This document shows, piece after piece, positions 19,701 through 31,700 of a DNA stretch of 64,000 bases. The translations under genes and the position numbers were made by a program. Under the pieces are notes generated by a model that saw nothing but the letters and a program-made list of their open reading frames with translations, had not been told where the DNA came from and did no database searches. Source of the DNA: Lineus longissimus (taxonomy: Eukaryota; Nemertea; Pilidiophora; Heteronemertea; Lineidae). How positions within the stretch are numbered: position 1 is the stretch's first letter; each line of letters opens with the position of its first letter. The DNA lies in contig NC_088312.1 in assembly GCF_910592395.1 (NCBI RefSeq), positions 22,389,292 through 22,453,291 of the forward strand, read 5' to 3'.

Positions 19701-22700
19701 GAATGTCACTTGACTCAGGGACATGGCAGGTACCATCCTTGCCAGGCCTGTTGATTGTATCTCTGTGGGCGAAAGGTCTGGTTATAGAGACAGACACATC
19801 TTTGGAGGCAGTACCTAGTGTGAGTCACATCTGGTTTAGAGAAAGTCACAACCTTTTACGCATCTGGTTAAGAGGGAGTCACAACCCTGCATGCATCTGG
19901 GGTTAGAGACGGTAAGAACCCTTGCCACGTGAGACAAATTGCCAAATGAATATTAATTTAACCTTGAAACCTGAAAATCTGAATGTGATTAGTCTCAAAA
20001 ACCTTCACAAATTCTTAGTAACACTCGGTTAAGTATCAAAGTCATTAAAATCTGTTGTAGAAGTGATCTGATATACATGTATGTCAATCCAAAGTGAGAC
20101 GAATGTTAAATTAGGAGTTGATACAGTGTTAACTTTGATGGGAATACCTTAAAACCAATTAGCTATTTCCATGTAAGAGGTTCCGTGATACCCACACGAG
20201 GAACAAGAAATGAAATGGAAAGGTTAATAGCACAGCAATTGGGTTTTTACTTTAACTGGGATGGGAAACCAACACCAACATTTACCTCGTGTGAATCTAA
20301 GATATGGATCATAATCTGAGAGGAGAAAAACGGGGTAATGAAGGTAAGATATAAATGGGAAAGACTGGGCTTTGTTATTGCAGTTAGAGGCCGTATTCAC
20401 CTGGCCTACACCTGCAGATCTGCTATTAGCAGCACCGGTGTAATGTTTTTGAGTGTTTCTATTTTTGAGTGTTTCCCCTCATTGTTTGGGAACGCTCAAA
20501 AATAGATTGACAAGTTTTTCTGTGTATCCCCCCTATTGAAAAGTCGTGGTCTCTCTAGCTGCCTATTGTTTGGAAACACTGACACATGGGAAACAACCAC
20601 AGATGTTACACCGGCTTACGTAATGGTGGACGCATCAAACAGCCATGTCACTTAGTGTGATGGAATTCCACTAGATGTCACTGGCAATATTACTCTGGCA
20701 CATCATGTATAATACTTGACGCCATCTATAGGCCGCCTTTCAGGGAGTTTTACATGCACTGGGTTGACTATACAATGTATCTGTCAACTGAAACAAGCAG
20801 GAGCTTACCCATTGGCAGTTTTCCCTTGATTGGCGGTGGTCCCCGCTGTTTGGCTTTCGTCATGAACTGATAGATGAGAGTTCTGTAGCTGTACATGCCA
20901 TCTTTAGCAAGCTTCAACGACACCCAGATCTCCTCCATTTCATCTTGTGACAAGTCAACTTGGCATCTGAAAGAAGATAATCATGAACCTGTGACATTGG
21001 CTAGTCACTTGACAAGGTTGAGATGTGGTACTACAGCTTAACTTTCTTTAACAAGATCTGATCCATCTCATCCGGGTCAGGTCAAACTTGGTTATCAAAA
21101 GAAGGAAATATCCCTGTCTTTGAATCTACTGCTTGTGTCCTTAGGGGAGTCATTTTACCAATGCAAAAGATGCAAAAATAGCGTGACTTCCAGGCACTCA
21201 GCAAGTTCACTTACTCTAAGAGTATTTTCCTGAACTGTTCCTTGTCAATCCGGCCTGTGTACCGTCTGTCTAATCTCTTGAAAGCCTGAAGTAAACAACA
21301 AATAGTTAATTAGTGAGCGTATTTCTATCGAGATTCATTTGCCAACCATAACAGCATCATACTGAACTTCCCACAGTATTGCCTCCGTAGCTGTCTGGAA
21401 GCTGAGCAATGTCAATACATTGAAGGTCAAGATGTAACAGCATACGTTTCTCATTTTCTATGCGATGATCAGAGAGCTAACAGAAAGAAATAATTAACAT
21501 TGGTAAGCAGTTGCAATAACGTTGTTGCTTTGTGATTCTTTAGCAAATAACTGTCTGCAAGCAAAGCTTTCCTTTACCAAACTAGGCTGTTCTGAACTTT
21601 TCAATTGAACTTTTTTTGTCGATACAAACCTTGTCAATGCTGTGAAACCTATCCCGGAACACATCTTCCAAAATGTTATACAACTAGAAACGAAGAAATG
21701 GCAAACGTGAAGACAGAACATGCTGAAAACGTCCAGTAATTAGGCCAAGTGATCCCGAGTGGTGAAGACAGAACATGCTGAAAACGTCCAGTAATTAGGC
21801 CAAGTGATCCCGAGTGGTGAAGACAGAACATGCTGAAAACGTCCAGTAATCAGGCCAAGTGATCCTGAGTGGTGACTATTACAACAGTTAGTGAAAATCT
21901 CAATTCAAATGAGTACGTTGGAAGACAACATGAGAAGTTTCTCAACAAAAACAATAAAAATTGTGATAGCTTGAGTAATAGAAATTGGTAAACTTTCGAC
22001 AGCTTCAACCAAAGACAGAAAATTTGAAACCCTTGTAAACATCAATGGAAGAACAAGCAAGACTCAGATACAGGGATATTCAATTCAAACAAAACTCATA
22101 AGATGGTGACAGTTGTAATATAAGAGATTCCGGACACAAATATGTATAAGACTTACCTCTTCTAATGGCCTAACTGGCTGTTTCCTCTTCTGACCAGCCT
22201 CCCCACCTTCTGCATTAGCATCTGTCATCCTTTCTTCCAGTATGTTATTCTCTTGTTCCTTCTTCCTTTCCAAGTCTTCCTGTACCTTCCTGAACTCCTC
22301 CTGTGCCTCTTTCAGCCTCTTCAGCTCTGGTGGAGCCACTGGGCACTCAACCTTCGTCAGCCAGTAGCCATTTTCGAGCTTGCGGTTCCATGTGCCAGGC
22401 CTGTTGAAGAAGAATAAATGTCAGGGAACAACATTGGTAAGAAATATTGGGTTTTCATATGTGACTCGCTCTACCAAAACTAGGCGCTTGTCGCATCTGA
22501 ACTCGACAGGTTGATACGGACTTGTTGTTCATTTCCCTATTGTAGACCTTTTGTGAAATGTGACCAAATCAGTTTGTAATAGATTTTACAAAAGGTCTAC
22601 ATTAGGGAAATGAACAACAAGTCCGTATCAACCTGTCGAGTTCAGATGCAACAAGCGCCTAGTTTTGGTAGAGCGGGTCACATATAACCAAGTGCCCCAA

Positions 22701-25700
22701 GGGGTGCTGGATTTGCTCTTGTGAAGACCTTAGTTTTTGTGATCTCTCAATCTGGACATCTGGACTACTTACTGTAAATTGAATATTTCCAAGAAAGAGT
22801 TATAGTTGACGAGACCATCACCATCTGGTTTGGCCGCTTGTAACAACTCATGCCATTGTTTGTCTGTCATCTTCAAGTTCAAGACTTTCTCCACGCCATT
22901 TCTGAATTCGTATTGTTTAACGACGCCCAAGTCATAGTTATCTGCTTTTCTGCAAAAAAGATTAATGAATCAACAAGCAGACAAGTCCAGTGTTTTTGGA
23001 AACTCACCAGATGGGGCTGTGACCTTCAAACATTTTGTTGTGTTGGTAATAATTGGTGTTTTTTTGGTGGCGCACATGATACAAATGTCGGCTTACCGAA
23101 AGTGACTGAGCAACTTGAGGAAGTCTTTGTGGAAGCACTCGACTAATCTTGCCTCTAATTGGTCAATGGGGATGTTCTCCTCCATGGGGGGTAACGTCTG
23201 CTTCTGGAATCTGAAGTAAACAAAAACACTTTGGATTTAAGAAAATTTACACCTCCCTGTCGGTATTGATTGTCTCACCAAAACCGTGAGGGTGGAGCTA
23301 AAATGCAGACCAAAACCGAGGCAAAAACTACAGACAAAATCATTCCGAGATTTTGACTCTGGTAGAATATCTGACTTAGTGGAATTAAGGCCCCAGTTGA
23401 AGTTTGACTCGTGTTATGAAATTTCGACTCAGCGGAAGGTAGGTAACTATCAGGAGTTGGAGAACACAGAATATTCAGCCGATCTTGTCTATTCCAACAA
23501 CTGTAGTTCTAAGAGCACTTCACTTACACGTGATCCTCGGTGCTCACCACCCGATTCACTAGACCTGTGTTGGCACGATTTTGAAATTTCCACAGGAAGT
23601 TTTTGTAGTTGACCATACCCTGTACTGAGCGGAGAGCCATTCTGAAATGAAGAAGTTGATAATGGATGAAAAGGAAACAGCAACATCTGCGGTTAAGTCA
23701 GCTTTGTTGTGATATTTATGCAGAGGTTCGAGTCAAATGAAGGCAGAAATTGATATACTGCATGATCGGATTACAGATGAATTACAGCTATTGCGGGCTA
23801 TCAAGGTTGACAGAAAGTATCCTTGGTCTCAGGCTACTATTCTATGGTCTTTGTTTTGTAGTCACCAGTCGTACATTATTACACCAGTCGTGAATTATAA
23901 CTTAGGGAAAACCACTGAAATAGAAGCATGCAAGAGATTGTAGTCACCTGTCGCACATGTGCATTATAACTTAGGGAAAACCACTGTAATAGAAGCATGC
24001 AAGAGATTGTAGTCACCTGTCGCACATGTGCATTATAACTTAGGGAAAACCACTGTAATAGAAGCATGCAAGAGATTGTAGTCACCTGTCGCATATGTGC
24101 ATTATAACTTAGGGAAAACCACTGAAATAGAAGCATGCAAGAGATTGTAGTCACCTGTCGCACATGTGCATTATAACTTAGGGAAAACCACTGAAATAGA
24201 AGCATGCAAGAGATTGTAGTCACCAGTCGCACATGTGCATTATAACTTAGGGAAAACCACTGTAATAGAAGCATGCAAGAGATTGTAGTCACCTGTCGCA
24301 TATGTGCATTATAACTTAGGGAAAACCACTGTAATAGAAGCATGCAAGAGATTGTAGTCACCAGTCGCACATGTGCATTATAACTTAGGGAAACCACTGA
24401 AATAGAAGCATGCAAGAGATTCGGTTAGAGAAATCCAAACCAAATTTGTTTTTAGTGAAAGAAGAAGAACCACACATGCAAAAACTGGATAAAATTTCCG
24501 GGTAAGAATGTTGCTGAAAATTGAAAACTGGACCATTCATAAAGCTTGCATTATCATCTATACTCTAGACTTGTTCTTAATAGCAATAGGTTTTTGGTTC
24601 TTCATAACTGCGGGAAGAACTTTTTGCTTGAATAGTGCTGGCCAAATCTTTTTTCCTTATGATGTCGGGAGAGTAAGTTATAAATGCAAGCTTTACTGTT
24701 AATCCCAGAGGTGAATTAAAACACATGGAAATACAACTGACCTGAGATGCAACCTGAAGACAACGGGCAAGTGGAACAGAAAATGGATTAGGGAAGGAAA
24801 GGATATTATACGGAATAGAAGGATTCTTCATGGATAAGTCTTTATTGGAATACTGAGAAGGGTATTGAAAGTCATCAGCAGGATCTGTGATCTGCACTTT
24901 TAAGATGTTATCGGGTTTGTAAGAGTGTGATTTGTGGTCATAAGTTGGCATTGGGAATGCTTCGGGATGGTTGAAGAAAGGAATGACCCAGGATACTTGG
25001 GATATGGGAATCATAATAATAAATAATAATAATGATGCGTCTTATATAGCGCAGTATCCAGGCCGTTTGCCCGCTCAAAGCGCTTTACATTTTATCCATC
25101 ATATTATATCTAACTGCAATTGGGTAATGAATTCCATGAAAATTGGGTAACTTTGATTTCATAACTGCAGCCAGACGTGACAGTACATTGGAGCTAACAA
25201 GCAACATAATCGATATTTCAAGTAAACAGCTTTTCAGCATATCCACTTATAAGCAAATTGTAATGTAAACAACTGTTTGACAGCAAGCTGGCGTGCTCCA
25301 AATACTGTGATAGCTATGCAGTGTTTTCGTACTAAAGTTGTTCAGGTCTTTACTCACTTGGCCATAAATCCCTCCAAATCCATTGCTGATATTGGAAAGC
25401 CAAATTCCCTCAACACTTTCCTGAAATCTCCACGGCAGAGATAGCCGTCCTTCTGCTCATCAAATAGCTCAAACGTCTTCAGCATTGCCATGTAGACTTC
25501 TTCAAACTAGGAAAGAAAGCAACAGTTTTGTATTCAAGGCTCTGACATTAGAGTTGGTACAGTAGAACCTCTCTATCAAGGACACCCTCGGGTCTGACAA
25601 GTGCTGTCCTTACTAGGTGTCCTGATTAGAGAGGTCAAATTGAATGGAAACAATGAAATTGATTCCTACCCGATAATGAAGCATGTCCATCACACATTCA

Positions 25701-28700
25701 AATTTCGGCTTCACACTGAGTGCTTTCTGTTTCATGGCCATTTTCTTTCGTTCGAATGCAACCTCCTTTTCATCCACAAGTTTCTGTGGAGAGGGCGCTG
25801 CATTATCCGGTGATGCCTTCCCAGGATCCTCCACACCATTTTCCACGACTTTGTCACCAGTTTCTGACTCTGCTTGCTCTTCAGGTGGCGCTGTTGGAAT
25901 CTGATGTCGTTGTCTTCGTAAAGACACCTCCTTGTAGCGACCTCGCTGATGTATTGTCCGTGAGTGACCTTGAGGGTCAAGGCCAACCATTTTGAAGAAT
26001 GTCTGCATACTGATAGCACCAGTGGCGTTGAGATCAAACCTGGAAAGATTTGTTTGTACAGTCAATGATGCTTTTTACAAGTAGCCACAGGGGAGGGATG
26101 GGTGATTGTCTCCGGTATATTTCGAGGCATAATTGGGGATATCAATCTGCAAGCCTTCGGGGGGGGGGGGGGGGGGTCTAGATGGAAAGCAAGGGGTAAG
26201 AGGGCCAATTAATTGTCAATTATTTGCTAGTATCAAGAATTCTTGCTTACATTCATACCAAGAATTAAAAAAATTGTAGCCCCTGCCTATGATATTGATT
26301 GACATCCCCATGCATCAAACAATGCAGGGGCTACAAATAAACCGGGGCTACAATAACCCCATTCTACCTTACTGCCCCAGGTAATAATCTCTTATTTGAA
26401 ATATCATTCATAACAAAATACTCGAGATACAAGCATTGATTTGTTCATAACATGTCCAATTAGTAGCACAGGCTAACATTAAAGGGAGTGCAAATCATAG
26501 CTCATAGCATTATTAAGAGAGCTCTGGGTCATTTTAAGCCCAATTTATTAAAAGCTAATAAACCAGTCAAGTGTAGCCTAATTAAATGCTTTCAGAGAAA
26601 GTGAAAATATGTAGGCATCAGACTGAATGGCTAATCTGTGGATTATCCTCAGTGGATTAGCATGGATTAACATTTGAAAGGGCCTAAGTTTGCTAGTTAA
26701 TGGCAGACATGTGCCAATGTTCAAATGTATACTTTAGCATGAATTTAAACGTTTGATATAAATCTTAAACAGAGTCGAATAAAAAGTGAAGAAAGGGTAA
26801 AGGGTTAACAATATGATTTGTGCATTATGTAGTGTAAGAAAACTTAATTAGCTGGAGTAAAGTCCCGCGTCTGCAAAATGTGACATGAACTACTGAGTAT
26901 GACGGGCAATTAGAAGAGGTCTGGTGCATAAGAAGTTAATATGATTTTGACATGTGTACAAGCATATGTTCTTAGGACAACATAACTTCTACCAAAAAAA
27001 AATCAAAAATGGAAAATCCTAAACATGACCCTTCAGGGCCTAATATCCTTTTCGGGAACATTTTGTATGGTTCTTTTTTATTCTAAGTATAAATGTCATG
27101 TTTTCATGACTGCAATCCAGCAATGATATGCGGATTCAATTCAATATTGCTTAGAAATGATATCTGTACTGGGAGCAGACGTCATGCAACCTAAAAAAGC
27201 TAGGTATCAATGGTAATGGACAGGGGTCCACGTTTCCATAGTAACCAATCAACAAACAACAATACACAAAGATTGCAACTGTGAGGGTTTATCAGTGATT
27301 GAAAGACGATATCGATGTGATTGACCATCACTCAGTTCTTCCCTCAAACAAAGTCAATCAGACATGCAACAACGATCGCGGCATTTCAGTTGCACAGCAT
27401 CCGGACACAGCGTGGAATATTTTGTTTTGATTTTACATGCAGCATGCAAATGTCAGTTGCTTGTCTGTTTGAAAATGTACGATATCTGCTACATTCTTGT
27501 ACAACCACGTGATGATTTGTTTACATGTGACAGCTAAGGTATGACAAGACCTTATAATGACTAACAATATCCTAAAAGTTCAATTCATGAGAGGGCAAAA
27601 GTTTAATCTCAAACTCAAAAATGGTTTAAAGGGGGACTATCAGCATTGACCAGGGAGTCCATTGTCAATATAACTGAAAAAGTCGAGAATGACCCAGACT
27701 GATGTGTGAAAGGTTGGCCGACTGGAGAAGATGAAGTAAAGGAATGGGCAGTAATGAGGTAGGTATCATGGGCGGATCCAAGACCCGACTTGAGAAGATG
27801 AAGTAAAGGAATGGGCAGTAATGAGGTAGGTATCATGGGCGGATCCAAGACCCGACTGGAGATGATGAAGTAAAGGAATGGGCAGTAATGAGGTAGGTAT
27901 CATGGGCGGATCCAAGACCCGACTTGAGAAGATGAAGTAAAGGAATGGGCAGTAATGAGGTAGGTATCATGGGCGGATCCAAGACCCGACTTGAGAAGAT
28001 GAAGTAAAGGAATCGGCAGTAATGAGGTTGGTATCATGGGCGGATCCATGACCCTTACTTGATGCAATACTTTAAATGAACACGTCAGTTTGCAGAAGTG
28101 AGAACAAACTAAATTTCCAGATTTCCTATCAAAATCTGGGAAATGAGTTTCGACTTCAATCAACTGTGGTCCTGATTTAAAGTTCTCGAAGGAGTATTGT
28201 ATGGTCAAATTTAAAGACTTTTTTAATATGTTGAAATGTCATTGATGATTTCAAGGATATTCTTAAATCAGGGTGGGAAGGGCCCCGATTGCCCCCTTGG
28301 ATCTGCGCCTGGGTGTGATCAATGAGGTGCTGTGCTCCATTAAAAACATCACAAACTTTACCTATCCCAAAGTTTTTGGAATTCCTCTTCAGTCATTCGC
28401 ATACCCATTTTCTGTATGGCCTCTTTTAGAAACGGAGGAAGGATAAGACCGTCGGGGGCAAAACAAGATGGCGGAAACAGCCTGTGAACGTCGAACGTAC
28501 TGAAAGAAGAAGTAGCACAAACACACACACATTAGAAAACAGTAGTAACTCACAGAGACACTTGAAATATGAAAATTGTTAGTAAAATATCTTCTGCACT
28601 TCTACTACTTTTAGTGCCAAGTTTGTGTTTATTGTATTTTCTTGAAGCTAAGGTAAATAGAATTGCATTCCGCGAAGATGACGTCACTGCAGCTGCTGCC

Positions 28701-31700
28701 CTCTATTTCCCCATCGCTGAATTACAGGCAATGTCGGACAAACATGCGGTTTCGTAATGGATTCAGGCTTTCTAACTAGGGCAGTTAGATTCAATCTGGC
28801 ACATGTCCGAGTGTTGGAAATACTACATAATTGTTCTGAATATTTCTATCTCTGACTCTATGGTATCATTCATGCTAAAAACAATGCAGGGTCAAAGATA
28901 ATTGACTTTGAAATAAGCTCAAATGCGTAGAAATTAGTGTCGATGTCCGACTGTCACGTGACTAAAACGTCATCAATATCTTATGCAAATGACCTTGTGA
29001 GCTATAAATAGTAACTTCGCGGAATGCTATTGCCATGCAGTTTTGGTACAAACTTGGAGAGAAAAAATTGGCAGTTTTAGTATTTTGTAAATATCAGTTC
29101 GCAACTGCATTGTTGAAATTCAAGTTCAATTTTCTTAACCAACAGAGTAGGTATTTAATGTGGTCCATTATGCCAAATTATCCTCAGAACCACTAAAAGC
29201 CATTTCACATCATCTATAATTGTCTAAAAGTGCATAAAGATCAATAATGACATACAATGAATTGAAAGAACGAAATGTTACATTCAGATAGCAAGTCGAA
29301 ATCATCAAAACAGTGATAGTACAGGAACGCTAAACCTTTGTGCAGCTTTCTTTTCTCACTTGATGCTACGGTTTTCCCAACCATTAAAGGGAGGCTATAG
29401 GCAGGAGCCTGGTAGGTCAGATTAAATTGTACAAAGTCGCCAATAGGGGTCTTTGCAATCTCAGAGTTCTTTGAAACCATCCACCAACCATCCATTCAGA
29501 TACAGTGAAACCTCCCTTAGCGGACACCTCACTATTATGTACAACCTGTCTGTTAAGGACACTAGTTTTGGTCCCAAATTGGTTATTTCCTTTCAATTTG
29601 ACCTCTCCTCTCAGGACACCTCTCTATCAAGGACAGCACTTGTCAGTCCCGAGGGTGTCCTTAATAGAGAGGTTCTCCTGTACATTGTAGTTAGTTCTGA
29701 ATCAAACACGACAATGTTCCCAGATACACAAAGACAACAATTTGACCTCCACGCTCGTGCATATCGTCCCCTTTAACACAACATACTGGTAGTTTTTAAC
29801 AATTCTGGAAAACGAACAGTTTAGATTCAAAATTATGTGCACTGTTTATTCATTATAACACAGTTAAGCAAAAATGCAATATGAAGGACAAATACATTAA
29901 GTAGTTTTAGTGAAAAAGTATCAAATATTATGGGTGAGGCAAATTTAAGACGAATCGGATGAAAGAGTGAACTGACAGTCTGACTTCAGTGAAAAGGATG
30001 GAAGATTTTCTGGAGCAGAATTTTCGATATAAAATGTGGACATGGACGAAGTTAGAGTTGTGAACACAGAATAAAACGGTACCTGTTTTTATCACCAAAT
30101 CTAATGGAGTATAAAAACAACAAGACTTAGGATTCAAATTGGCCGAGACAAAGATCTTTCCATTTCTACTGTGAAATTAAACAGCAATCCTCCAAAATCC
30201 AGAAATGTTACATCCCGCAGTAGTTGCTGATTGGCACCCTACAAAGATGACCAGCCCTACTTACCCACTCTGTAGATTCTGTTTGATGATGTTATTCGAG
30301 AATCCAGCCGAAAGATAATGGTCTTCTTGACATTGAAAACGGCCGCTTGCGTCTGGCCGGCCGATCGTTTGTAAGTCCATGCTCACCACTGGCGTTATCC
30401 ACTGATGTTGTGACGGCTGGAAAAACAATTAAAGTTATCAAATATTTGCTGCTCGGAAAAATTACAATACCCCATCGACAGCATGCAATTGAGGAAAAGT
30501 AACGAACCCAAGTACTTACCCCACTATGGGTAAAATAGTTGATGAACCTCTCAAATGGAATCTTCTCAGCACCTTGGCAACCCATGCTGAAATGGTAACA
30601 ATGATAAGTATCAGAAAAAAGAGAGTTTCAAATAATTGTCGCGAATTTCAACAAATACAGCTCACCATTTGTAATCAGGACACCTCCCTATTAATTTACG
30701 GGATAGAAAACAAACATCTGACATGCTTAATGTTGGCTGTAACATCAGGAATTCTGGACAAACATCAATTTCTTCTGCATACTTCAGTTGGGCAAAGTAA
30801 AGGCATGAAACTGAGTTATGTCGAAATCAATTGAAACTTACTTTCTTAAGAGTTTACTGAGTTGTTCTGGAGTGATATAGCCACACATTGATGATAAGAT
30901 CCTCAAAAGGGCTTCTCTGCAATTAAGGAAAAGTTCAAAAAAGGAATCAGTTACCATCAAGATCAGCATATTTCTGGTTACTCAGTCATGAGATGGACGC
31001 CTAGATATTGGTCATCGCCATCAGAAATATAAGGCATGGGGGCAGTTTATCAGCTTTCAAATACTTTAAACTTTCATATTTCGATTGGATATGAATTTCA
31101 GGCAAGTCTTGCAGGGCCGTGTGTAACTTAGCACAGCAGGCTTTTGGGAGTTGGGGAGAACATCACTTTTGGTCTCAAAAAAGCATGAAAACATATGGAG
31201 GTAGTATAGCCCTCTACCCCCTCGTCACACTAAATACGGCCCTGTCTTGACAAACATGATTAGAATTTGATCACAATGACTTCAACAAACAAGTTGTTGG
31301 CAAGGGTCAATAGTTTATATTATAAACAAAGGTGACATGGCTTTACAAGTAGGTATTTAAAATCATCTTACCTGGTGACGATCCCCTCTCCACTGGGATC
31401 ATAAGTCATGAATAAATGTTTTAATCCATGGGTACCCCCAATGAGTTTCTCTCTTATAAGGGCTTCAAGCTGGAAGAAAGCATTTATCTCTTTTAAAATA
31501 ACAAATGAAGAAGATTTTGAAACGAAATGACAGGAGAGTGCGGATAAAGATTAGAAGCATGAAGATTTATTCATGGTGTTTAAGATCAATGAAATCCAAC
31601 TTCTTGGGAGTACCCTGAACTCTAGAGGCCCTGCTTCAAAATATTAAACTGGGCTTTCAGCAGAAGTGAATAATTTTGGATTTTAGGGACTATTTTGGAA

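Noticed and set aside
23879-24415. 178-residue - strand frame with a perfect 23-residue repeat
   Set aside because: Pure translation of a 69-bp intronic tandem repeat; no start context or domain.
24577-25014. 145-residue proline-rich - strand frame as an extra EF-hand-gene exon
   Set aside because: The flanking exons 25506-25358 and 23641-23528 already join in phase and align with the family without a gap, so nothing is missing there.
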